DNA of 64,000 nt from an uncultured Pseudomonadota bacterium (lineage in GTDB: Bacteria > Myxococcota_A > UBA9160 > PR03), in NCBI GenBank assembly GCA_900696485.1, contig CAADGG010000075.1, forward strand, positions 1-64,000, given 5' to 3'. The notes under the pieces are model-generated. The model was given only the letters and a program-made list of their open reading frames with translations, had not been told where the DNA came from and made no database searches. Every line of letters starts with the position of its first letter. The first letter of the stretch is position 1. The position numbers were made by a program, and so were the translations under genes. Of this stretch, positions 1 through 7,697 are shown piece after piece.

Positions 1-4
1 CGGA

Positions 5-940
5 TCAGCGCAGCGAGATCGAGCCGTTCGAGGTGCGGATCTTGATCGAGGTTCCGCCGCGGCCGAGGGTGCCGGTCAGGCGGCCGCTGCTCGAACGCGT
101 GCAGTGGCCGAGTGAGCGCTGGTTGCGGATCACGCCGTTGTCGACGCGCAGATCGACGTCGGCGTCGACGTCGTCCGGCAGCGACAGGGCGATCCTTCCG
201 TTGCTGGTCGCCAGCACGACCCCGCCGCCCAGCTCGTCGATCGTGGCCTGGATCAGTCCGTTCGACGACGACGCATCGAGTGCACCGCGGTGTCGCTCGA
301 TCTCGATCTTCCCATTGCTGGTGCGCGCCAGCAGCTTCCCGACGACCCCGGAGCACAACACCTTGGCATTCGACGCGTGGATCTCGACATCGCCGGTCAC
401 GTCCTCGACGCGCACCGCGACGTTGCTCGAGCGGACACGCACGCTGCGCTGCAGACCGGCAATGCAGACCTTGCCGTTCGACGCATTGACGTCGATCCGG
501 GTGCCGTGCGGCACGCGCAGTTCCAGGTTGATGTGTCCGCGTCGATTCCAACGCCGCGGCACCTCCACCTCGAGCTCCGTCCCGAAGTCCGTGTCCGAAC
601 GCGCCAGCCGGATGTCGCGAGCCATGCTCTCCGCGGCCGTGATGCTCTCGGCGCGCGCGACCTTCTGCATCCGGACCTCGACGTCGCTGCGCTCCTCGCC
701 GAGGATTCGCGTCATGCCGTTGGCGTTGTCGAGCCGCAGCGCACCAAGGCGCGGCGCCGGCAGCGTCATCGTCTCGAGCACCTCGACACGCTCGCTCCAC
801 GGAATCCCGGCGAGCAGGGATCGCAAGAAACCGCCGAAGCCGCGTCCTGCACGATGGGCACAGCCCTCGCCGCACGGCCCGTCGTGATCGAGCGACGCGG
901 CGTGGCCCATGCAGCCGGGATCGCCGGTCCGGCTCTTCAC
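5..940 (-). CDS. DUF4097-like beta-strand repeat protein
   Basis: The product is about 311 aa. From roughly residue 145 onward it is built of short repeats carrying the signature S-N-G/A-K/R followed by a beta-strand stretch (SNGKVCIAG, SNAKVLCSG, TSNGKIEIE, TSNGRIALS, TSNGSISLR). This is the pattern of the DUF4097 putative-adhesin beta-solenoid family. The N-terminal 30 residues are unusually rich in Cys and His (GCMGH, CGEGCAH) and could bind a metal, which is inference. There is no signal peptide. The GTG start overlaps the stop of the upstream sirtuin gene (GTGA), so the two are probably translationally coupled in a rhomboid-sirtuin-DUF4097 operon. The biochemical role of the family is unknown. 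Confidence 0.75.
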   Translation of the reverse strand: MKSRTGDPGCMGHAASLDHDGPCGEGCAHRAGRGFGGFLRSLLAGIPWSERVEVLETMTLPAPRLGALRLDNANGMTRILGEERSDVEVRMQKVARAESITAAESMARDIRLARSDTDFGTELEVEVPRRWNRRGHINLELRVPHGTRIDVNASNGKVCIAGLQRSVRVRSSNVAVRVEDVTGDVEIHASNAKVLCSGVVGKLLARTSNGKIEIERHRGALDASSSNGLIQATIDELGGGVVLATSNGRIALSLPDDVDADVDLRVDNGVIRNQRSLGHCTRSSSGRLTGTLGRGGTSIKIRTSNGSISLR

Positions 941-1773
941 GCCACGCTCCGATCCGACGGCGCCGCCAGGCAGCCGAGCAACCGGGAGAGAACCGCTCCG
1001 CCCGGTCCGCGCAGCGAGATCGTGGCCATGGCCGAGAGCTCACTCTCTTCCGGGTTCACCTCGATCACGACTCCGCCGGTCCGCAGCACGTCGAGCGGAA
1101 ACTCGGCCGCCGGATACACCGTTGCCGACGTCCCGGCGACGAGCATGCAGTCCGCCGCGGCGACGGCGCGGAAGCAGGCGCGCAACACGTCGGCCGGGAT
1201 CGGCTCCCCGAACGAGACGATGTCGCCCTTCACGATCCCGCCGCACTCCGGACAGCGCGGCGGCAGGTGCTCGGGATCGACGGCGATGCGATCGGGCTCG
1301 AAGCGCGCATGGCAGCCGATGCAGCGCAGCAGCCCGTGGTTGCCGTGGATCTCGAGCACCTCGCGATGGCCGGCGAGGCCGTGCAGCCCATCGATGTTCT
1401 GCGTGATCAGGGTGCGGAGATGCCCCCGGCGCTCGAACTCGACCAGCGCACGGTGGCCGGCGTTCGGCCTGGCGTCGCGCACCGCGTCTTGCAGCACGCG
1501 GGCCCAGGCCTCGCGCGGCGACAAGCGTTCGCGCCAGGCGGCCGCCGGGTCGTGCAGGAAGCGCTGGTAGCCATCCAACGGCGGCTCGCCGTACTTCGTC
1601 CAGATCCCGCCGGGACCCCGGAACGGCGGGATGCCGCTCTCGACCGAGAGCCCGGCGCCGGTCAGCGCCACCGCATGGCGGGCCTCCGCCAACAGCTCGG
1701 CCGCGCGCCGGATCTCCGCCTCGAGCGCCGGCGTCGTGCAGAAGTCCGTGTGCGCGGACAGACTCATCGGCAT
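937..1773 (-). CDS. cobB: Sir2-family NAD-dependent protein deacylase
   Basis: Sirtuins remove acyl groups from lysines using NAD+. The 278-aa product shows the NAD-binding motif GAGLSVESGIPPFRG, the catalytic TQNIDGLH, the active-site histidine in EIHGNHG, a CxxC...CxxC zinc site (CIGC, CPEC), GTSATVYPAAEF and VNPEES near the C-terminus. Length and motif order are normal for bacterial CobB/SrtN-type enzymes. The ATG lies 5 bp after the upstream rhomboid stop, with a GAGGG that overlaps that stop region. The next gene overlaps its stop. Family assignment is firm; the substrate class (acetyl or another acyl) cannot be told from sequence alone. Confidence 0.93.
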   Translation of the reverse strand: MPMSLSAHTDFCTTPALEAEIRRAAELLAEARHAVALTGAGLSVESGIPPFRGPGGIWTKYGEPPLDGYQRFLHDPAAAWRERLSPREAWARVLQDAVRDARPNAGHRALVEFERRGHLRTLITQNIDGLHGLAGHREVLEIHGNHGLLRCIGCHARFEPDRIAVDPEHLPPRCPECGGIVKGDIVSFGEPIPADVLRACFRAVAAADCMLVAGTSATVYPAAEFPLDVLRTGGVVIEVNPEESELSAMATISLRGPGGAVLSRLLGCLAAPSDRSVA

Positions 1774-1778
1774 GGCCC

Positions 1779-2516
1779 TCAGTGAAGCCGCGGACCGCCG
1801 CGATCGTCATCGCGGCGCCGCTCGCGCCAATCCTCCTGCTGCACGGCCCGCAGTCGGCGTCGCATCCGCCAGCGGCGGATCTTGAACTTGATCTGCCGGA
1901 GCGACAGCAGCGCCGCGGTCTCCCCTTGGCTGCGCAGCAGCAGCCAGCCGACCAGCACGCCGCCGAGGTGTCCGATGTGACTCACATTGGACGGACCGGA
2001 GAGCATGCTGAGGAGGAACAGGATCGGGATCAGCCAGATCGCACGGAAGGCGACCGGCGGGAAGATGAACATGATCGTGCGGTCGGGCCACGTGAACGAG
2101 TACGCGAGCAGCACGCCGTACACCGCACCGGAGGCTCCGAGCGTCGGGACCATCAGGGTCATCGGATCCCGCGCCCCGGCCAGCACCGGGATCCACGGAT
2201 ACGTCACGATCAGCAGCCCGGCGCCGACACCGCAGATCAGGTAGTAGCGCAGGAAGCGCTGGGCCCCCCAGGTCAGCGCGAGCTGGGATCCGAACATCCA
2301 CAACGCGAACATGTTCATCACGACGTGGCCGAGGCCGCCGTGCAGCCACATGTAGCTGAACGGCTGCCAGACGAACCCGCGGGTCCAGAAGTCCGCCGGC
2401 GACGCGGACAGCGGCCCGATCGGGACCATGCCGGCGGATTGCGCGACGAACACTGCCGCGTTCGCGATCAGAAGTTGTTTGATCACCGGGGGCACGATGG
2501 ACGGGCCGAAGCTCAT
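1779..2516 (-). CDS. Rhomboid family intramembrane serine protease
   Basis: Rhomboids cleave transmembrane segments inside the bilayer. From the ATG at 2516 the product is 245 aa with about six hydrophobic segments. It has WLHGGLGHVVMN in the second helix (His/Asn oxyanion region), the catalytic Ser in GASGAVYG and the catalytic His in SHIGHLGG. A basic, Arg-rich cytoplasmic tail closes the protein. The frame stays open upstream to 2774, but that extension has no membrane or family character, so 2516 is preferred. It is the first gene of a probable three-gene operon with the sirtuin and the DUF4097-like gene. Confidence 0.9.
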   Translation of the reverse strand: MSFGPSIVPPVIKQLLIANAAVFVAQSAGMVPIGPLSASPADFWTRGFVWQPFSYMWLHGGLGHVVMNMFALWMFGSQLALTWGAQRFLRYYLICGVGAGLLIVTYPWIPVLAGARDPMTLMVPTLGASGAVYGVLLAYSFTWPDRTIMFIFPPVAFRAIWLIPILFLLSMLSGPSNVSHIGHLGGVLVGWLLLRSQGETAALLSLRQIKFKIRRWRMRRRLRAVQQEDWRERRRDDDRGGPRLH

Positions 2517-2834
2517 CCCGGCCGGTGAGGATCCGCGTCCGTACAATTTGCTCCTCGTCGCGACCGGGTCGTGACCGAATCGGGCGCCAAGCATCCAGGG
2601 TCGCATGCGGGTTGCGTGCCGGTTGGCCGAAACGGACCGACACGACTTCCGTTTGCCTGGCCACCGATTCGAAGCTGCCGGCTCGAACCGGGTCAGACAC
2701 TGTTCTGGCGATGCGGGCCGGGCGCGGGCACCCGCGATCTCGAACAGCGTAAGTGGCCGTGACAGAAGGGTCAATGCACGCGACCGGACGATCGGTCCGG
2801 CGTCGCACGAACGCGCCCGCCGCGGGTTGCGCCG
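2517..2834. other. Intergenic region, no gene seen
   Basis: These 318 bp lie between the rhomboid start and the 3' end of the luciferase-like gene, both on the minus strand. They must hold the rhomboid operon promoter, but I could not pick a convincing -35/-10 pair. A small inverted repeat (CCGGAC, 5-nt loop, GTCCGG; 2784-2800) lies about 35 nt past the upstream gene's stop and lacks a T-run, so it is at best a weak terminator. Confidence 0.5.
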
Positions 2835-3761
2835 TCAGGCCCCCGCCAGCTCCGTCATGACGCGCTCGGCCGCTGCCCGATCGAGGCCGGAGAGGTCGAG
2901 AATCGGCAGATCAATGCCGAGCTCGCGCCGGATCGCCGCGATGCGAGCGCGGCATTCCGGGACCGGTCCGGCGACGATCGCCTCCCGCAGCTCTGCATCG
3001 GAGATCCCGGAAAACCAGGGATTCCAGCGCCGAAACCCGGCGTGCACCGCGGCCGCGCCCGGGTCGGCGCCGGGGCGCGTGAAGATCCACATCGAGCGAC
3101 CGATCGCCCCAGGGTCGCGACCGCGCGCGCGGCACGCGGCCGCCAGGTGCTGCGACGCGTCATGAACCCTCGAGGCGACCGGCGGCAGATTCACATCCCA
3201 GCGATCGGCATGGGCGGCCAGCGCCGCAAGCAGACGCGGGCCGCGGCCGGCGACCTCGAGCGGCATCCGGCCGCCGCGCGGCACGGGACGCACGCGGGCC
3301 CCATCGAGGCGGACGTAGCGCCCGGCGCTCGTCACCGTCTCACCGGCCCACAGCCGGCGCAGCGCAACCAGCATCTCCTCGAGCCACACGATCCGCTCGG
3401 CCGGCGGCGGGAATGGGAGTCCGAAGCTGGTGTCGAGCGGATGGCCGCCGATCGACAGCAGGCAGCGCAGTCGGCCCGGCGCGATGCGCTCGGCCGTCGC
3501 GACCGCCTGCGCGAGCTTCGCAGCGTTCCAGTGATGGACCAGCCGGATCGAGCCGATCTCGATGCGTTCGGTGGCCGCGAGCAGAGCGACCGTCACGGTC
3601 CAGCCGTCGAGGACGTCGTGCTCGGCCCGCGATGGCAGCATCGAGACGTCACCGTCGACCCAGACGGCGCGATAGCCGAGCGCGTCGGCGCGCCGGACCA
3701 GCGCGAGCAGATCCTCCCACGCGAACTGGTGCCAGACCAGCGCGACCCCGAGATCCGGCAT
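2835..3761 (-). CDS. Luciferase-like (LLM class) flavin/F420-dependent oxidoreductase
   Basis: From ATG 3761 the product is 308 aa and has the TIM-barrel layout of LLM-class oxidoreductases. The N-terminal strand is LGVALVWHQFAWEDLL, with ADALGYRAVWVDGD, then TERIEIGSIRL, a strand ending in LRCLLSIGG, and PLEVAGRGPRLLAALAAHADRWDVN. This family uses reduced FMN or F420 for oxygenation or dehydrogenation. No substrate can be assigned. The start sits 6 nt after the stop of the NUDIX gene, so nth, NUDIX and this gene form a tandem minus-strand operon. The frame is open further upstream, but that extension overlaps the NUDIX gene and is not credible. Confidence 0.82.
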   Translation of the reverse strand: MPDLGVALVWHQFAWEDLLALVRRADALGYRAVWVDGDVSMLPSRAEHDVLDGWTVTVALLAATERIEIGSIRLVHHWNAAKLAQAVATAERIAPGRLRCLLSIGGHPLDTSFGLPFPPPAERIVWLEEMLVALRRLWAGETVTSAGRYVRLDGARVRPVPRGGRMPLEVAGRGPRLLAALAAHADRWDVNLPPVASRVHDASQHLAAACRARGRDPGAIGRSMWIFTRPGADPGAAAVHAGFRRWNPWFSGISDAELREAIVAGPVPECRARIAAIRRELGIDLPILDLSGLDRAAAERVMTELAGA

Positions 3762-3766
3762 GGGGC

Positions 3767-4285
3767 TCAGCGCAGCCGCCCGAAGCGGCGGGCGGCGTGG
3801 ATCAGCGCAAGGGCGCTCTTGGCATCCGTCAGCTCGCCGCGCCACACGAGATCGAGCGCGTCGGCGAGCGGCATCGGAACGACCTCGATGACCTCGTGCT
3901 CCTCCCGCGCATGCGGGACCTCGGTCAGGTCGAAGGCGGCGAACAGGTGGATCCGTTCGTCGGTGAAGCCCGGTGTCGTCCAGATCTCGCCGAGCCGCTC
4001 GAGCCGCCCGGCGCGGCGGCCGGCTTCCTCTTCGAGCTCCTTGGCCGCGCAGCGCTCGGGCGGATCGCCGTCGAGCTTGCCAGCCGGCACCTCCCAGATC
4101 GTGCCGCCGGCCGCGTGGCGGTACTGCCGGATCAGCAGCACGTCGTCGGCGCTTTCGAACGGCACGACGCAGGCAGCGCCGGGGTGCCGCACGATGTCGA
4201 GCTTCGCGATCGCTCCGTTCGGGAGCTCCACCTCTTCCGCCCACACGGCGATCGAGCGGCCCTGATAGGCGAGATGTCGGCTCAT
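3767..4285 (-). CDS. NUDIX hydrolase, ADP-ribose pyrophosphatase-like
   Basis: The 172-aa product resembles ADP-ribose/nucleoside-diphosphate-sugar pyrophosphatases. It has VVPFESADDVLLIRQYRHA, then IWEVPAGKLDGDPPERCAA, and the NUDIX core KELEEEAG, followed by TTPGFTDERIHLF, a typical ADPRase-type stretch. The NUDIX box is about one residue shorter between the first Gly and the KE core than the usual consensus, but the metal-binding glutamates are present. Its ATG overlaps the stop of the upstream endonuclease III gene by 4 nt (ATGA), implying coupling. A role in clearing toxic or oxidised nucleotide derivatives next to a DNA repair gene is inference. Confidence 0.85.
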   Translation of the reverse strand: MSRHLAYQGRSIAVWAEEVELPNGAIAKLDIVRHPGAACVVPFESADDVLLIRQYRHAAGGTIWEVPAGKLDGDPPERCAAKELEEEAGRRAGRLERLGEIWTTPGFTDERIHLFAAFDLTEVPHAREEHEVIEVVPMPLADALDLVWRGELTDAKSALALIHAARRFGRLR

Positions 4286-5010
4286 GCGTGTCGGCTCCTG
4301 GCGGCCGGGGCGGCTCGTGCGCGCCGCGCCGATTTCCGGGACGCCGACGGGCGCGCGCTCTCGCGCGCCCGCGGCCACGGGCAGTCGGTGGCGAGCGGAC
4401 ACGCGTCGCAGCGCGGCTCGTGGGCGACACAACAGACCCGTCCGTGGTGGATCACGCGGTGCGCGTACGGCGTCCACGCAGACGGCGGAAGCCATTCCAT
4501 CAGCTCCTGCTCGATCCGGACCGGGTCGTCGGACGTCGTGAGTCCGAGCCGGGCATGGACCCGTTTCATGTGCGTATCGACCGGCAGCGCCGGAACGCCG
4601 AATGCATTGCCGAGCACGACGTTCGCCGTCTTGCGTGCAACGCCCGGAAGCGTCAGAAGCGCCTCCATCGAGTCGGGAACACGGCCGCCGAAGCGCGTCG
4701 CGATCTCGTGCGCGCTCCCCTGGATTGCCCGGGCCTTCTGGCGATAGAAGCCCGTCGGCCGGATTCTCTGCTCGATGTCCGCGAGCGGTGCGGTCGCGAG
4801 CGCCTCCGGGGTCGGATAGCGGGCGAATAGCGCCGGAGTGACTTCGTTCACCTTCTTGTCGGTACACTGGGCCGACAGGATCGTCGCGATCAGCAGCTCG
4901 AAGGGGCTCCGGAAAGCCAGCGCACAACGGGCCTCCGGATACGCCGCTTCGAGCGCACGCGCGATGCGGCCGGCGCGCCGGCGCCGTTCCGCGGGGGTCT
5001 CCGGCGACAT
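4282..5010 (-). CDS. nth: Endonuclease III (DNA glycosylase/AP lyase)
   Basis: This base-excision repair enzyme removes oxidised pyrimidines and cuts the abasic site. The 242-aa product contains LLIATILSAQCTDKKVN, the helix-hairpin-helix LPGVARKTANVVL with the catalytic Lys, and VDTHMKRVHARLGL with the catalytic Asp. The [4Fe-4S] ligands have C-x6-C-x2-C-x5-C spacing (CVAHEPRCDACPLATDC). The C-terminal extension after the cluster is unusually long and basic (Arg/Ala/Ser rich), which may help DNA binding. It is the first gene of the nth-NUDIX-LLM operon and divergent from the hydrolase at 5037. Confidence 0.95.
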   Translation of the reverse strand: MSPETPAERRRRAGRIARALEAAYPEARCALAFRSPFELLIATILSAQCTDKKVNEVTPALFARYPTPEALATAPLADIEQRIRPTGFYRQKARAIQGSAHEIATRFGGRVPDSMEALLTLPGVARKTANVVLGNAFGVPALPVDTHMKRVHARLGLTTSDDPVRIEQELMEWLPPSAWTPYAHRVIHHGRVCCVAHEPRCDACPLATDCPWPRARESARPSASRKSARRARAAPAARSRHA

Positions 5011-5036
5011 CGGGACGCAGCGTAGCAGGAGAAGGC

Positions 5037-5696
5037 ATGGCGAGGCGGGAAGAGAAGGGCACCACGATCCCGTGGTTGGGGGAGGCCGGCGAGCAGGGAG
5101 AAGCGCTCGAGGGCTTGTTCATCGCCGGGGAGACGCCGAGCCACAGCGGCGCGGTGATCGCACCGCCGCACCCGCTCTACGGCGGCAGCATGGACTCGCC
5201 GGTGGTGTCGGAGCTGGCGTGGGCGTGCACGCGGGCCGGCCTCGCGTCGCTGCGCTTCAACTGGCGCGGCGTCGGCGCGAGCACGGGAGAGCCGAGCGGA
5301 GACCTCGGAATCGGGGCCGAGGACTTCGCCGCGGCGCTGCTCCAGATGGCGCGCACCGTGAGCGGTCCGCTGCTCGCCGCCGGCTACTCGTTCGGCGCCG
5401 GCGCCGCGCTACGCGCCGTGGACGAGCAACCCCGCGTCACCCGACTGCTGTTGGTGGCGCCTCCGCCATCGCTGCTCGATGATGCCGCGCTGCGCCGCGG
5501 CGAACGCGAGATCCTGATCCTCACTGGCGAGCGCGACACGCTCGCGCCCGCCGCCGAACTCGCCGAAATCGCGGAGTCCACGCCGCGCGCCCGCTTCGTG
5601 CCGATCCCCGACACCGATCACTTCTTTGCCGCCGGCCTCGCGCAGCTCACCGCCGAGGTCACGCGCTGGCTCGACGCGAAGGGCGGCGGCGACTGA
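5037..5696 (+). CDS. Small alpha/beta hydrolase (COG2945-like)
   Basis: The 219-aa product has an alpha/beta hydrolase core: an N-terminal strand with IAPPHPLYGGSMDSPVV, SLRFNWRGVGASTGE, the nucleophile elbow GYSFGAG, ILTGERDTLAP carrying the likely acid, and DTDHFFAAGL with the catalytic His. The PHP-YGGSM and FNWRGVG motifs fit the short dienelactone-hydrolase-like COG2945 group. There is no signal peptide, so it is probably cytoplasmic. The gene stands alone and diverges from nth across 26 bp. The substrate is unknown. Confidence 0.82.
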   Translation: MARREEKGTTIPWLGEAGEQGEALEGLFIAGETPSHSGAVIAPPHPLYGGSMDSPVVSELAWACTRAGLASLRFNWRGVGASTGEPSGDLGIGAEDFAAALLQMARTVSGPLLAAGYSFGAGAALRAVDEQPRVTRLLLVAPPPSLLDDAALRRGEREILILTGERDTLAPAAELAEIAESTPRARFVPIPDTDHFFAAGLAQLTAEVTRWLDAKGGGD

Positions 5697-5752
5697 ACGG
5701 CGCTCGCACCGACGACACGTTCGCTTGTCGCTCGGCGTAACGACGCGGCGGC

Positions 5753-7697
5753 TCAGGAGACGAGAGCGCCGGACGTGCTGGCCAGCAACCGCGCGGCCGC
5801 TCTCGGGTCCGGGTCTTCGCCACCTTCGGGAAGCCGCTCGAGAAGGCCGCGCAGCAAGACGCGACTCGCATCGCCGAGTCGACCGGTCTCGCGCCGTTCG
5901 AACTCCGCCCAGGAGAGAGCGGCGCGCAGTTCGATCGATAGCGCGCCCATCTCGCGGGCCACGCCGATCGCGGCTCGAAACGGGTGTCCCACGGCCTGCC
6001 GATCCCGGGGCTCGGCGAGCGATCGCAGCAGGCCTTCGGCGCGGTGCCTTTCCGCCTCGAAGATCTCCTGACCCGTCGCACCGATCAGCCGCTCGACATC
6101 GCGGAGCGTGCTGAAGCCGTCTCGGACCTCGCCGGACGCGGCGAGGATCTCGACGCGCAGACACAGCCAGTACGGAAGGCCGAGCCCCGAACCCGTCTGT
6201 CGCCACGCGGCGATCCCGCGGTCGAGGGCCTCGAGCGCTTCGCGCGGCGGCACTTCGTACTGAAGCGCCCAGCCATCGACGATCTGCACGAGTGCGAGCC
6301 AGAGCGCCATGCCCTCGTCGCGCGCCACCGCCTCGAGTTCGCGCGCCGCCAGGCGTGCGGCCGGCGCATCGCGTCGCAGCAACTGGACGATGGCGCGGAA
6401 GGCCAACGCGATCGCGTGCGACGGGGGATGGCGAAGCCCGCGGCCCCGTTCGACGGCCTGCTCGACGCGCTCGACGGCGCGACGCGGGAGACCCTGGAAC
6501 CACAGGGCCCACGACAGGTATGCAAAGCTCAGCACCACCGGATCGTCGCCCGCGGAGTAGTCGAGACGTAGTGGCTCGGAGAGGTCGTAGCCGGCGAGGC
6601 CCGACTCGATCAGCGCGCACGACTCCTCGGGGAAGCCGCGGTAGAAGCGGACGTGGCCATACGCGCGATGCCCCTGGAGGCGGGAGAGCGCGTCGCCGCT
6701 GCGCTCGGCGGCCGCGAGGAGGCGCGTACCGATCTCGCCGGCCTGCAACATGTCTGCCCGCACCAGGTTCAGCGACCAGAGGCCGAGCAGGACCGGAAAG
6801 AACAGATCCGCTTCCCCGAACGAGCCGGTCAGCTCCCGGATGCGCAGCAGGTTGCGTTCGAGTTCCGGCGCGCCGTACCCGTCGACCGCTGCGAGCGGAA
6901 CGTTCAGCGGCAAGCGAAGCATCAGTTCCTGGACGTCCCGCTCCGCGGAAGGGGCGATCCGCTGCAGCAGCTCGAGCCCGCGGCGCAGCAACGTCGCTGC
7001 TTCTCCGTTCGCGAAGCGACGCGCTGCTTCCTCCCCGGCGAGCGTGAGATATCGGACCGCCCTCGATGCATCCTCGCTCCGCTCGAAATGGTGGGCGAGT
7101 TCGGCGGCGACCTGCAGCTCGTGGCCCTCGAACGCCCGCTCCTTGCGCAGGCCGATCTGCACGTGGAGCCGACGGCGACGACCGGGACCGATGCGCGACT
7201 CGAACGCGTCGCGATGCAGCGCGTGGCGGAACGCGAAGCGAGACGCCATGGTCCCATCGGGCCAGTCGCTCGCACCGCGCGCGACGAGGAAGCGGCCGCG
7301 GCGAGCCAGCGCCTCGCAACGTTCTTCGATCTGCGCCAGACGCGGTCCGGAGTCCGTCGCCAGAGCCGCTGCCGAAAACTCCATCCCGGCGATACTCGCG
7401 AGTTCGAGCAGCTCTCGGTCGTCCGGATCGACGTGCTCGATCTCCTGCTCGAGCAGGCGCTCCAGCGTGCCGGGCGTCGGAAGACCGGCGAGCGCGCCAT
7501 CGAGACGGAACCGTCCCTCGCGCGAAACCACGACCCCGCGATCCAACAAGTCGTCGACCACGCTCACGACGAACAGCGGATTGCCTTCGGTCCGATCGAG
7601 CAGGAATTCCGCCAGCGCCGAGCGCTGGCGCGGGGGCACGGTGCCGCCGAAGCGGCGGTCCAAGTACTCCTCCAGCGCGGCCGCGCCGGCCGGCCGT
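5753..7697 (-). pseudogene. Headless AAA/TPR-type regulator (C-terminal part only)
   Basis: About 648 residues of one frame match the back half of the large AAA-ATPase/TPR regulators often linked to adenylate cyclase or signalling kinase domains. The visible blocks are LEEYLDRRFGG, DRTEGNPLFVVSVVDDLL, DRELLELASIAGMEFSAA, FAFRHALHRDAFESRI, AAELAHHFERSEDASRAV and a long run of TPR-like helices. Walker A and B and the whole N-terminal half are absent. Upstream of about 7697 the sequence belongs to another protein in another frame (the surface lipoprotein), so the gene has no plausible start of its own. A deletion, rearrangement or assembly join at 7685-7700 explains both truncations. Confidence 0.72.

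Noticed and set aside
2784..2800. Rho-independent terminator after the luciferase-like gene
   Set aside because: The stem is only 6 bp, with no T-run on the transcribed strand.
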